Notes under the pieces: model-generated
The model's input: the letters and a program-made list of their open reading frames with translations, nothing else
What the model was told of the DNA's origin: nothing
Database searches by the model: none
NCBI GenBank assembly: GCA_937876985.1
Contig: CALEFT010000026.1
Location: 1 to 42,871, forward strand
Length of the DNA stretch: 42,871 bases
DNA from: an uncultured Clostridia bacterium
GTDB lineage: Bacteria > Bacillota > Clostridia > Saccharofermentanales > Saccharofermentanaceae
Direction: 5' to 3'
Position numbers and translations under genes: made by a program
In this document: in pieces, positions 32,845 to 42,040 of the stretch
How the letters are laid out: each line of letters starts with the position of its first letter
Position numbering within the stretch: position 1 is the first letter of the stretch

Positions 32845-34386
32845 TTACACTCGTCGTGGTCTAGGATTGATTCTGTCCTTTTGCATCTTAAGCAAAACAA
32901 GAACGATAATGACAATCATCAAGCCTTCTAATAATGCTACTAACAAAACCACGTTAAACAAAATCCTATAAAAGGTCTCAACCGTCTTATCTTCCACACG
33001 GAACTCGAAGAAATTGTCTATCTCGTCATCATATGCGTAAAAGCGTGCATCACCAAGCTCGTCCTTCAAATAGATAATTATGTCACCATCCTCATTCTTG
33101 AATGCATTGAGTTCCAGATCCTGGTGAGTAATTGTAGTCGGCTCATAGCCCTCTGGAATCGCAACATTATCTGGGACGTTTACAACAGTCAGAATTCTGC
33201 TTTGTCTAACTACAGTATTGTCGTAGTCATAAAGCATTACTGTATTCGTAGTCGGATTATAAAAATAGAAAGCTGGCGAAGTCACACCATCATATAAATA
33301 CAAAAGTACAGAAGCAACACCTTCTCTAGTAAATCCTAACACCTCTTGGTTATCGAACGAATATGTTGTCTGCCTAAAGCCACTTGGCAAAGTATACGAA
33401 CTTGGAAGCGCGACAAACGAATAGTTCACACCGAAGGCGTCGACCAGAACAATGCTTTCTTGCGCCATCGTTTCTTGCCTTGTAACAAACACTCTATATT
33501 GGTGCATCGTCGAGCCATCGTGCGACATTGTATCAATCGTCACGACATTCTCGCCGTAAACCAAATCCTCATTGCCACTAATCACAACTGTCGCTCCTGC
33601 ATTACTTGGAATCGCCGTCACGTCCACAGAAGTCACATCTCGACCAACAATCGTCTCGTACTCAAAAACACCAGTTTCAAACACAGGTGTCAGTGTTGTT
33701 CCCGCCAAACGAATATTCGCAAGCGTCGCGTCATTTGACAGTCCCTCGCTAATTGGCACATTGAGCACAACTTGATCACTATATACATTGAGAATATCCA
33801 AATTACTATCTACAAATCCAACTGTATTTCCCAATCGAAAAGCAACATTACTTCCTTCAGGAACATTTAGCTTTACACGGAAACTCAATGTGCAAATAGT
33901 AACCTCGCTATCCGACCTATAAGAAGGGTCAACAAACTCGACAAAATCCTCTTGTACTTCTGAACTTGCAGCGTTATTTGTCATATTATTCTCAAGAATC
34001 GCTGTCTCACTTACCTCATCAGCACCTGTGATATTTACTACATCACCAGATACACCTACTTCAGCTGCCACAGCAAACCTAGAGAACAATTCGTCTGATA
34101 CCTTACAAGACATAAATTCACAAATGCTACTATCAAACAACACTTCTATCGGTCCAAAAGTAATAATATTCGGCATATTTGATGCAACTATTTGCACACT
34201 AATAATATCTCCAGCTCGAATTAATTCTTCTTCGAATCGAAGTGACAATCCTACATCTGATGTCGCGTTAGAAAAGCCAAATCCAAGACCAAAATCAAAC
34301 ATCAAATTACTCGCTACAATCGACAAGCATATTACTAATGACACTATGCTCTTTGTAAGTCTCATCACTGCCCTATTCTTGCTCAT
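32845..34386 (-). CDS. secreted membrane-anchored protein with cohesin-like and cadherin-like domains
   Basis: About 513 residues, of unknown role. It has a signal-peptide-like N-terminus (LTKSIVSLVICLSIVASNLMF), then a beta-rich module similar in pattern to cohesin-type domains (GDIISVQIVASNMPNIITFGP, residues about 40-200). A cadherin-like beta-sandwich domain follows (LANIRLAGTTLTPVFETGVF to HQYRVFVTR, about 212-305). A C-terminal helix (about 470-500, VVLLVALLEGLMIVIIVLVLL) and a basic tail anchor it in the membrane. The ATG at 34386 has AAAGGAG 12 bases upstream; an earlier in-frame TTG lies in the promoter. The partner glucosaminidase gene lies just upstream and has the same kind of domain. 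Confidence 0.82.
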   Translation of the reverse strand: MSKNRAVMRLTKSIVSLVICLSIVASNLMFDFGLGFGFSNATSDVGLSLRFEEELIRAGDIISVQIVASNMPNIITFGPIEVLFDSSICEFMSCKVSDELFSRFAVAAEVGVSGDVVNITGADEVSETAILENNMTNNAASSEVQEDFVEFVDPSYRSDSEVTICTLSFRVKLNVPEGSNVAFRLGNTVGFVDSNLDILNVYSDQVVLNVPISEGLSNDATLANIRLAGTTLTPVFETGVFEYETIVGRDVTSVDVTAIPSNAGATVVISGNEDLVYGENVVTIDTMSHDGSTMHQYRVFVTRQETMAQESIVLVDAFGVNYSFVALPSSYTLPSGFRQTTYSFDNQEVLGFTREGVASVLLYLYDGVTSPAFYFYNPTTNTVMLYDYDNTVVRQSRILTVVNVPDNVAIPEGYEPTTITHQDLELNAFKNEDGDIIIYLKDELGDARFYAYDDEIDNFFEFRVEDKTVETFYRILFNVVLLVALLEGLMIVIIVLVLLKMQKDRINPRPRRV

Positions 34387-34434
34387 AGTATTCGGCTTCT
34401 CCTTTCGTAATAAAATATAAAACATCCATTTCTC

Positions 34435-34440
34435 ATTATA
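34435..34440 (-). promoter_or_regulatory. -10 element before the cadherin-domain protein gene
   Basis: TATAAT on the minus strand, about 48 bases upstream of the ATG at 34386. It lies in the 84-bp gap after the glucosaminidase gene. No clear -35 is seen. It suggests a second start of transcription within the surface-protein cluster. Confidence 0.45.
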
Positions 34441-34470
34441 TACCAAACGAGCTCAAAACACTTCAAAGTA

Positions 34471-37056
34471 TTAGATATCACCCTCTGGTAAATATCCATA
34501 GCTACTTGGCATATTGTTATATACAGGAACTAAAAACGTAAATGGCTGATCTAACATTCCTATCGCTTCATATCCGTCATAATAACGAGCACCCTCCGTA
34601 TACGCCATCGAGATATTCTGGGCATACTGATGCTGATAAAGTCCATCTTCATTGTCGATTACATCGAACTTTTGGAAATATAATGTATCCTGCCCAGCCG
34701 CAGTATACCGTGAAGCAATCCAAAGTGCGCCACCAGTAATAGCTCTTTCTGGAGAATTCCATGGAAGCATTAACGATGCCTCTACATCTGTGATTTCTTC
34801 TTCATCTGGATCAAGTCCCCACATCGCATAACGCGCACCATTAATCAAGGCACCATTTTCTATCGAAGGATCTGGTGTAGAACCAATATTGTAGAAATTG
34901 TAATAGCCCTCATATCCTTCAAGCGTACCATGACAAAGTGCAGATTGTCCCGAATAACCCATCTCTTGAATAATTCTGCTAACGAGGAAATATGGAGACA
35001 CATTTGCAGTCTGTCCAGCCTCATACAAGATATCCACATAATCTATAGAATCGTCATCCAAGAACGAACCCTCAACCATAGCCTCAATACCTTCTCGCGT
35101 ATGTGAAGTCGAGTCAAAAGAAAGCATCTCGAATGCGAAGACTCGTCTTTCGCTTAAGTAATTTCTTGGATCAAGGAAATAATTCACTACATCATAGCTT
35201 GCCTGCATCCAGCCACCACCGTCATAAATCGGACTAGATGGAACCACCCAATTCGGATGAGTATATCCCGACGCAAGACTTCTGTCATAGTGATCCTCAT
35301 TATCCAAAACCGTATAGTAATCCAGCCCCGTGTTGTACGCACGGAACTCATACGCCGGATGAAGCGAATGAAGTAGCCACAGTCCGCTATAATACGATGT
35401 CGGGAAGTTAGAAAGCGTGTCCTCACAGAACTCTCCTTGGTCGTCTCCGTTAAGCAAATAGAGTGTATATGTGTTAGTAAGTCCATCAAACGAAGTCACT
35501 TTAACCTCTATCTCCACTTCGCCAGCTGGCAAAACAATCTCCTGTCCCTGATAAACCTCCGTCTGCGAAGCGCCTGGCCCTCCGACAAGTATGCTAACAG
35601 TCGCCGCATATCCCTCTAGCGCATCCGCATTAACACAAATGCTCGTAGCGCCACGGTCATTATAGTATCCGTAATTCTCTTCCTCTATATCGAAAAGCGG
35701 GCTTGTTCCTACCACATAACCATTTCCAAATTCTCTCACGTCAAAGCTAAGTAGTTTTCCGTTTATCGGCAGGATACTGAAATTATCTCTGCTTAACTCA
35801 TAAGTGTTTCCACTTAAGTCAACAAGAGTGTATTCCGATGTTGATGTCAAGTCTTCTGGTGGAACAACTGCCATGTATGCACCATCATATCTTGCTACAT
35901 CTCTCGTTTGGACCATCGTATAGCTAATCTCGTCTGAAAGCGATTCGCAAGTCGCACCTCTTTCGACATGAATGTAATAAACATTCGATAGCCCATCGAT
36001 TCCAGTTTCTTCACGCGCCAATTCAACGTCTTGCTCAAGACCACGAAGCACCTCGATATCGGAATCTGGCAAATCGTTTGTTCCAATAATATTTCCATAC
36101 AAGTCATACAATGTTACCTTGATATCATCTGAACAATCCACAAAATTTACATAGGAATTCGATTCTCCAGCATCATAACGATACCAAGATTCTCTATAGT
36201 TTTGTCTAATAGTTCCAAGTGATACACCATTAGGCATTATAGATAAGAAGCTTGGAACATTAATCTCTCCACCTTCAATAATCTGTCCTCGTCCATCAGA
36301 AGAACGAAGCAAAATTAAAACATCATGCATTCCCGAGGTAACTCCGGCAGTATCCCATGACACTACAAAATTTTGCCTATTTGAATCCGCCTCATTATCA
36401 ATAGTAAGTGCGCCTTGATGAAGAACTCCGTCAACAAAGAAATCTGTACGAACCTCTTCTCCATCAACTTGGAAGTTTCCTTCAACACAGCGAACACCCA
36501 CTGTATAACCAGCACTTCCCTCTAACTGACTCGTGATAACACAATCCGAGAACGAGCTTCCCTCTTCGTCCTCGATATCTGCAGAAACCAAATATATATC
36601 GCCTTCATCCATCTCTCTAATATATTCAGCCATAAAGAACTTACGAGATTTTCCGTGAATTTCCTCTACATAGTCAGAAGCATCATCCTCGTCTACATTG
36701 CCCGTCATTACAAACATAAAATCTCTAACAAACACTTCATCTGTAACATTGCCCATCAAATATGTAGAGCTAGTAAAGGATGTCAAAACATAATCTCCAA
36801 GTGTATAAGCTCCACTGTTAATTCTGCAAGATATAAAGTCCACCTGCTCTTCTAGTTCTTCATCGGAATACTGTCCAAAGCTTGTCGTCTGAACTACTCT
36901 AGCCAAAACTTCTTCAGCGTCGTCATCAATAATATTACTCCTAGAAACAGGCGCACCCGTACTACACATAAAAGCCACAATAAATACCGCGACAATTCCA
37001 CACACAAGTGCCGCCGCCGACAATATTAAATATGTGACATTTGAACTCTTTCTCAC
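34471..37056 (-). CDS. membrane-anchored N-acetylglucosaminidase-like cell wall hydrolase
   Basis: About 861 residues. An N-terminal membrane helix (residues about 7-30) is followed by a long extracellular part. Around residues 470-540 is a cadherin-like beta-sandwich domain (VEIEVKVTSFDGLTNTYTLYLL). The C-terminal 200 residues match LytG/GH73-type glucosaminidases: SPYFLVSRIIQEMGYSG, with the candidate catalytic Glu in IIQEMG near residue 697, then GYYNFYNIGSTP and ITGGALWIASRY. It should cut peptidoglycan glycan strands. The start is taken as the GTG at 37056, which has AGGAG seven bases upstream; an in-frame TTG 24 codons earlier lacks a ribosome site. Confidence 0.88.
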   Translation of the reverse strand: MRKSSNVTYLILSAAALVCGIVAVFIVAFMCSTGAPVSRSNIIDDDAEEVLARVVQTTSFGQYSDEELEEQVDFISCRINSGAYTLGDYVLTSFTSSTYLMGNVTDEVFVRDFMFVMTGNVDEDDASDYVEEIHGKSRKFFMAEYIREMDEGDIYLVSADIEDEEGSSFSDCVITSQLEGSAGYTVGVRCVEGNFQVDGEEVRTDFFVDGVLHQGALTIDNEADSNRQNFVVSWDTAGVTSGMHDVLILLRSSDGRGQIIEGGEINVPSFLSIMPNGVSLGTIRQNYRESWYRYDAGESNSYVNFVDCSDDIKVTLYDLYGNIIGTNDLPDSDIEVLRGLEQDVELAREETGIDGLSNVYYIHVERGATCESLSDEISYTMVQTRDVARYDGAYMAVVPPEDLTSTSEYTLVDLSGNTYELSRDNFSILPINGKLLSFDVREFGNGYVVGTSPLFDIEEENYGYYNDRGATSICVNADALEGYAATVSILVGGPGASQTEVYQGQEIVLPAGEVEIEVKVTSFDGLTNTYTLYLLNGDDQGEFCEDTLSNFPTSYYSGLWLLHSLHPAYEFRAYNTGLDYYTVLDNEDHYDRSLASGYTHPNWVVPSSPIYDGGGWMQASYDVVNYFLDPRNYLSERRVFAFEMLSFDSTSHTREGIEAMVEGSFLDDDSIDYVDILYEAGQTANVSPYFLVSRIIQEMGYSGQSALCHGTLEGYEGYYNFYNIGSTPDPSIENGALINGARYAMWGLDPDEEEITDVEASLMLPWNSPERAITGGALWIASRYTAAGQDTLYFQKFDVIDNEDGLYQHQYAQNISMAYTEGARYYDGYEAIGMLDQPFTFLVPVYNNMPSSYGYLPEGDI

Positions 37057-37126
37057 TATATATCTCCTAATCTTTTCCTTTTCTAATTTCCTTATTCTTA
37101 CAAGTAGCTCCTGCTGCTTTTTTCGC

Positions 37127-37160
37127 AAAAGGCTTCTTAAAAAGACTTACGCACGAAGCC
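37127..37160 (-). terminator. possible terminator after the HD hydrolase gene
   Basis: On the minus strand GGCTTC and GAAGCC (37155-37160 and 37131-37136) can pair around an 18-base loop and are followed by TTTTG. The stem is short and the loop long, so this is only a candidate. Confidence 0.35.
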
Positions 37161-37168
37161 ATTTGCAT

Positions 37169-37804
37169 TTATTCGCCCTTGCTAATTTGGTCGAGGTTCA
37201 TGCCATATGCAGGAATGAACTGCGCCATGAAGAAATCAACATATGGTGCCTTAATGCCAATAATCGAATCCTCGATTGTCTGCTTCGCAGACGCGAATTC
37301 GTCGTTACCGGACTTCTCTTCTGTAATGCACTTGATATATGCAGAAATCCTATCAGCTGCCTTTACTATCTTCCTGCAAAGCTTTGCTTCGTCGCTATCT
37401 ACCGAAGGACTTAAGAGCTCACGATAATCATCCTGCATGAACTCTGGAAGCATGCTCGCAAGATTACTAGCTGCCTCCTCTTCTACTTCACGATATGCAC
37501 GAGTAATCTCCTTGTTCCTATACTTAATCGGTGTCGGAAGGTCACCTGTAATTATCTCTGTACAATCATGATAAAGCGCATAGGACTCGACCTTATTGGG
37601 GTCAAGCTTTATTAGCGCTTCGTCTACTAAAGCTTCGCGCTTTGTGTCTATCATATGATTTCTAATAACGCAAAGCGCTCTCGCAATTATCGCTACATCG
37701 AAGCTATGTTCCTTAATATTCTCGGTGCGACTATTGCGCATCAGTGCCCATCTATTTATGTACTGCATTCTGTCTAGCATCGCATAAAAACCAAATTTCT
37801 TCAT
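37169..37804 (-). CDS. HD-domain 5-prime-nucleotidase (YfbR-like)
   Basis: A 211-residue HD-superfamily phosphohydrolase. The N-terminal RWALMRNSRTENIKEHSFDVAIIA carries the first metal-binding His, ALYHDCTEIITGDLPTPIKY contains the HD pair, and the order matches YfbR-type deoxyribonucleoside 5-prime-monophosphatases. Together with the dGTPase gene 77 bp upstream it would control deoxynucleotide pools. The ATG has AAGGA four bases upstream. Role within the HD family is inferred by pattern. Confidence 0.88.
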   Translation of the reverse strand: MKKFGFYAMLDRMQYINRWALMRNSRTENIKEHSFDVAIIARALCVIRNHMIDTKREALVDEALIKLDPNKVESYALYHDCTEIITGDLPTPIKYRNKEITRAYREVEEEAASNLASMLPEFMQDDYRELLSPSVDSDEAKLCRKIVKAADRISAYIKCITEEKSGNDEFASAKQTIEDSIIGIKAPYVDFFMAQFIPAYGMNLDQISKGE

Positions 37805-37881
37805 TATTTCCTTACCTCTGTTTTCTTTGCTCTTCTATCCTATATTATTTGTTCGCGCCTAATTATTTGCTCACACCGAGC

Positions 37882-39105
37882 TTACACTCTATATAGCTCC
37901 TCAAAACAATCAGAACAGAAAATGTCTGTCATTCCAGCAATGTAATCTGCTACGATTACTGCCTGTGTGAAATTTCCTCCTTTCACATCTGGATGCGCGA
38001 GCGCATAATGTCCAAATTTCGCGACAACGCTGTTATTCGAACTAATTGCCTTCTCATAGTCTGTGCCGCACTCCATAAATGTGTCAAACAAAGCCTTGAT
38101 CTTAATATTCACAGTCTCCTCATAGACATTGAGTGTCTTCGCTCTATAAATAGCGTCAACATTAGTCTTAAGCATCTCGCTGAACGCCCAAGCGATGTCG
38201 TCAGATAGTTTAATCTCGTCCTTGTCTAGGCTACTTACTATAATATCGCCAACTAGCGTATTAATTACATCAGAATTGGTGTTTCCTAGAATTTTTGTTA
38301 TATCTTTATCGAAAATCTCCTTATCTACCAAACCTGCTCGATATGCATCCTCTACATCACGACCAACATATGATATCTTATCCGCAAATCTAACAATGCA
38401 GCCTTCAAGCGTAGCTGGCAGCGTAAACTCCTTCGCCTTCATCTTCTCAATCGAATCCATTTCCTTGCACCTAAGTGGAACGAGCGACTTCTCGTTATAC
38501 GTTTCACCGCAATGACAAACAATTCCGTCTCTTACCTCAAATGTAAGATTAAGTCCATTCTTGCCAGCGCGTTGCTCTAGAACATCCAACACGCGCAAGC
38601 TCTGATTCTCATGCTTAAAGAACAAATTCTCATCAACTTGCTTCATGCAATTCGAGAGTGCTCTCTCGCCAGTATGTCCAAAAGGCGCATGCCCAATATC
38701 GTGTCCAAGCGCAATCGCCTGCGTTAGCTCGACATTGAGATTAAGTGCACGCGCGATAATCGTAGAAATGTAATTCACATAAATTACATGCTCAATTCTC
38801 GAACAAATGTGGTCATTTTGAGGACTGAAGAAAACCTGCGTCTTGTGTCTTAGCCTTCGAAAAGCCTGCGAATAAATAATTCGCCCCATGTCTCTTTCAA
38901 AACATGTCCTAATCACACATGGTTCCTCATAAACCTTACGACCTCGACTCTTCGAACTCTTGCAAGCAAATGGAGACAATTTGTCTTCTTGTCCATCATG
39001 AATCATCTTAACCAAATCCGCCTCGACTGAATCCTTGCCCATCGAGAATCTTGGGTTACTAGAGTCAAAAACATTGCCATACATCTCAAACAAATTATTG
39101 TCCAT
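37882..39105 (-). CDS. deoxyguanosinetriphosphate triphosphohydrolase-like protein (dGTPase)
   Basis: A 407-residue HD-domain dNTP triphosphohydrolase. YSQAFRRLRHKTQVFF followed by RIEHVIYV and the GHDIGHAPFGHTGE metal/catalytic motif are diagnostic. The family cleaves dNTPs to nucleoside and triphosphate and often is allosterically controlled by other dNTPs. About 60 residues precede the usual domain start (KLSPFACKSSKSRGRKVYEEP region). The ATG follows GGAGG by six bases. It stands between pcrA and the HD nucleotidase gene, an association consistent with DNA maintenance. Confidence 0.93.
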   Translation of the reverse strand: MDNNLFEMYGNVFDSSNPRFSMGKDSVEADLVKMIHDGQEDKLSPFACKSSKSRGRKVYEEPCVIRTCFERDMGRIIYSQAFRRLRHKTQVFFSPQNDHICSRIEHVIYVNYISTIIARALNLNVELTQAIALGHDIGHAPFGHTGERALSNCMKQVDENLFFKHENQSLRVLDVLEQRAGKNGLNLTFEVRDGIVCHCGETYNEKSLVPLRCKEMDSIEKMKAKEFTLPATLEGCIVRFADKISYVGRDVEDAYRAGLVDKEIFDKDITKILGNTNSDVINTLVGDIIVSSLDKDEIKLSDDIAWAFSEMLKTNVDAIYRAKTLNVYEETVNIKIKALFDTFMECGTDYEKAISSNNSVVAKFGHYALAHPDVKGGNFTQAVIVADYIAGMTDIFCSDCFEELYRV

Positions 39106-39181
39106 CTCTAACCTCCGTCAAGCTCGCAAAACTTAATTTCAATAATCACATATTCATGCTTCGCTTCTATCGTTTCTTATA

Positions 39182-41791
39182 TTATACCTTTTTAAGGCCA
39201 GAAGTCCTAACAAGCATATTTTTCATATTTCCATCAAAGTCCACCGTAACGAGTGCATCGTTTGCAATCTGTTCGCATTTAATAATCGTACCTTCTCCAA
39301 ATCTCGCGTGCGACACCTTCATGCCAACGAATACAGAAGCTGGATCAAGCCCACCAATTTTCTTCGTCTGACCTCTACTTGCCAAACCACCTGAACTACC
39401 GCTCTGCCCTTGTGCAACGCCCCTAGATACAGAAGCAGGCTTTGAAGAAACGAACTTCGACGACAATGCACTAGCAATATTCTTCTTCGCCTCATCTCTT
39501 GCCTTGCTCGTTCCAACTTGCGGCATCTCAATGTCACGCGAAGGTCTTGCTGAACCCATCTTATACAAATGCTCCGACGATATCTCTCTTAAGAACCTCG
39601 ACGGCGCATTGCACTGCGTCTGTCCAAAAAGCATCCTTCGCCTCGTCACTACTATCATCAAATTCTTCTTCGCTCTCGTAATCGCAACATACATAAGTCG
39701 GCGCTCTTCCTCTAAGTCCTTCTCCGACGACATGCTCTTATAGTTCGGGAAAATCGACTCCTCCACACCAATCAAGAACACCGCACCAAACTCAAGTCCC
39801 TTAGCACTATGAATCGACATCACCTTAACAAAATCGTCGCCTTCAACCGCCTCGTCGCCAGCCGTATAAAGTGCCGCGTTCTCTAGGTAAACCGACAAAA
39901 GTCCAGCCAGCGTATCAACCGTCTTAGTCTCTTCAGCGAGCATCGGATCAAGCTCGACCTCACTTGCATGCATATCCTCTTCCATCTCGAAAAGAACTTC
40001 TCCAGTCGCCTTAGCCACATTTCTTGCTCCACCGCCAAGCGACGTGTCCACATCTTCACTATTCTGATTCAAATGAACACCGCTATTCGGATTTGTCCTA
40101 CGCTTCTTCTCGAATTCAACTGCTTCAGACAAGAGCTCCTTCAAGTTCTCAACTCTATCAATCAGCTCGCCCTTCTTCTCGCGTTGCTCAACGATATCAT
40201 CAACAATTCCAGAACGGTTCTCTACCATCTCGATGAATTCATCGAAGCGCATCTCATCCTTATTAAGCTCAGCTCTCATCTCCATTATGAGACTATAAAA
40301 CTCAGTTAATTTACTAGCAGATCTCGTAAGCTCAGGATAGCTATATGCATCTCCAGCGATTTCCAAACAAGATATTCCATCTTCAATCGCAATCTGATGA
40401 ATTCTATCAATTGTTGTATCACCTATTCCACGCTTCGGCACATTGATAATTCTCTCGAAGGCTAAGTTATCGTGACTATCATTAATCAGCCTTAAGTATG
40501 CGAGAATATCCTTGATTTCCTTACGGTCATAAAATCGCATTCCACCAAAGACCTTGAACGGAATAATCTTCTCACGAAGCGCACTTTCAATCGTTCTCGA
40601 CAATGCATTCATTCGGTACAAAATCGCGATATCAGAATATTTGTACTTGCCCTTGTCCACAAATCGCTTTATCGTCTCAGCTACAAAACTCGCCTCTTCG
40701 TTATGTGAGTCTGCATTCATCAGAATAATCTTGTCGCCTTGCTCACCATCAGTACGCAAGGTCTTCCTCTTACGACTCTGATTATGTGCAATTACTTCAT
40801 TAGCTGCATCAAGAATGGTCTTCGTCGAACGATAATTCTGCTCAAGCTTAATTACCTTCGCATCAGTAAAGTCCTTCTCGAAACTAAGAATCATTCTTAC
40901 ATCAGCACCACGGAAGGCATAAATAGACTGGTCGTCGTCACCTACAACGCACAAATTTCTATGTCCGCCTGCAAGAGCCTTAACTGCCATATATTGCGCC
41001 TTGTTCGTATCCTGATACTCGTCTAGCATAATGTACTGAAACTTACGCTGATAGAACTCCAGAATCTCCTTATCGGTTCTAAATAGCTTAACCATATTCA
41101 CAAGAATATCGTCAAAATCCATTACATTATTCTCGACAAGTCTAGCCTGATACTTCTTATATACGCGAGCATTTACGACCATGTTCTGGTCATTGCCTGC
41201 CATCTTCGAATACTCTTCTGGCTCAATCATCTGATTCTTGTTATTCGATATCATCGCAGAGAAGTTCCTCGGCTTATAAATCTTCTCCGACAATTCGAGT
41301 TCCTGCATAACTTGCTTAATCATCTTCTGCTGGTCATCAGTATCAATAATAGTAAAATTCTTACCATATCCAATAACTTCCGCATGTCTTCTTAGGATAC
41401 GCGCAAAAATCGAGTGAAACGTGCCAGTCCAAATATATTGAGAACCACTAGACACAAGTCCTTCAATACGTTCCTTCATCTCATTAGCGGCCTTGTTTGT
41501 AAATGTAATCGCCAAAATTGATCCAGGCCTAACATTATGCTTCAGCATCATATATGCAATTCTATATGTAATTACTCTAGTCTTACCAGAACCAGCACCA
41601 GCCAAAATTAGAAGCGGCCCATCCAAATGCATTACAGCTTCACGCTGCTCAGGATTAAGTCCTTCTAGTAGCTTATCTGCACCATTGTCAAACAAATCAT
41701 TCCCAGCGCTAAACCCATCACCAAAAGGCTCTGGCACGCCCAAATCTCCTATCAAATCAAACGTCTCAAATCCATCTTCAAAACTGCTCAC
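39182..41791 (-). CDS. pcrA: ATP-dependent DNA helicase PcrA/UvrD type
   Basis: An 869-residue superfamily 1A helicase. Motifs: LNPEQREAVMHLDGPLLI (Q motif), AGAGSGKTRVITYR (Walker A), DEYQDTNKAQ (II), VGDDDQSIYAFRGA (III), LEQNYRST (IV), VMSIHSAKGLEF (V) and YVAITRAKKNL (VI). The C-terminal DPASVFVGMKVSHARFGEGTI module is the Tudor-like domain that binds RNA polymerase in PcrA. It is longer than the usual 720-740 residues, with a 35-residue acidic N-terminus and an acidic insert around residues 570-640. The start is GTG with GAGGTG upstream. A LexA-like box lies in its promoter. Confidence 0.95.
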   Translation of the reverse strand: MSSFEDGFETFDLIGDLGVPEPFGDGFSAGNDLFDNGADKLLEGLNPEQREAVMHLDGPLLILAGAGSGKTRVITYRIAYMMLKHNVRPGSILAITFTNKAANEMKERIEGLVSSGSQYIWTGTFHSIFARILRRHAEVIGYGKNFTIIDTDDQQKMIKQVMQELELSEKIYKPRNFSAMISNNKNQMIEPEEYSKMAGNDQNMVVNARVYKKYQARLVENNVMDFDDILVNMVKLFRTDKEILEFYQRKFQYIMLDEYQDTNKAQYMAVKALAGGHRNLCVVGDDDQSIYAFRGADVRMILSFEKDFTDAKVIKLEQNYRSTKTILDAANEVIAHNQSRKRKTLRTDGEQGDKIILMNADSHNEEASFVAETIKRFVDKGKYKYSDIAILYRMNALSRTIESALREKIIPFKVFGGMRFYDRKEIKDILAYLRLINDSHDNLAFERIINVPKRGIGDTTIDRIHQIAIEDGISCLEIAGDAYSYPELTRSASKLTEFYSLIMEMRAELNKDEMRFDEFIEMVENRSGIVDDIVEQREKKGELIDRVENLKELLSEAVEFEKKRRTNPNSGVHLNQNSEDVDTSLGGGARNVAKATGEVLFEMEEDMHASEVELDPMLAEETKTVDTLAGLLSVYLENAALYTAGDEAVEGDDFVKVMSIHSAKGLEFGAVFLIGVEESIFPNYKSMSSEKDLEEERRLMYVAITRAKKNLMIVVTRRRMLFGQTQCNAPSRFLREISSEHLYKMGSARPSRDIEMPQVGTSKARDEAKKNIASALSSKFVSSKPASVSRGVAQGQSGSSGGLASRGQTKKIGGLDPASVFVGMKVSHARFGEGTIIKCEQIANDALVTVDFDGNMKNMLVRTSGLKKV

Positions 41792-41838
41792 TTTACACCT
41801 CTTGTTCTAACTATTTGCACACATTTTTTTACTTGCAC

Positions 41839-41860
41839 AGTATATCAGAAAATATGTTCG
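41839..41860 (-). promoter_or_regulatory. pcrA promoter with LexA-like (SOS) box
   Basis: On the minus strand CGAACATATTTTCT (41847-41860) matches 12 of 14 positions of the Gram-positive LexA box CGAACATATGTTCG. It directly precedes an extended -10, TG-A-TATACT (TATACT at 41839-41844). The operator thus overlaps the core promoter, as in known SOS genes. Confidence 0.6.
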
Positions 41861-42005
41861 ATTTATAGGTCAATTCGACAAAATGAGACTATTTCAGAAA
41901 AATTGCGACAAATGTGAATTTTGTGTGCTTTTCGAGCAAGCAGAAAAAGTTTTTTGAACGAAATTTGCCTAATTACAGCCAAACCCGCTCAAACCAGGAA
42001 AAATG

Positions 42006-42014
42006 TGCTATATT
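42006..42014 (+). promoter_or_regulatory. extended -10 of the ECF S-component gene
   Basis: TGCTATATT at 42006-42014 gives an extended -10 without a good -35, 27 bases before the ATG. The 220-bp gap to pcrA shows no riboswitch I can recognise; it holds one copy of the recurring CTTTTCGAG word (41928-41936). Confidence 0.5.
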
Positions 42015-42040
42015 ATCCAAAAACTCTAAAGGAGGCTCTC

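Noticed and set aside
41861..42040. vitamin riboswitch before the ECF S-component gene
   Set aside because: No conserved FMN, TPP or other aptamer core words were found in the leader, which is also very short after the likely -10.
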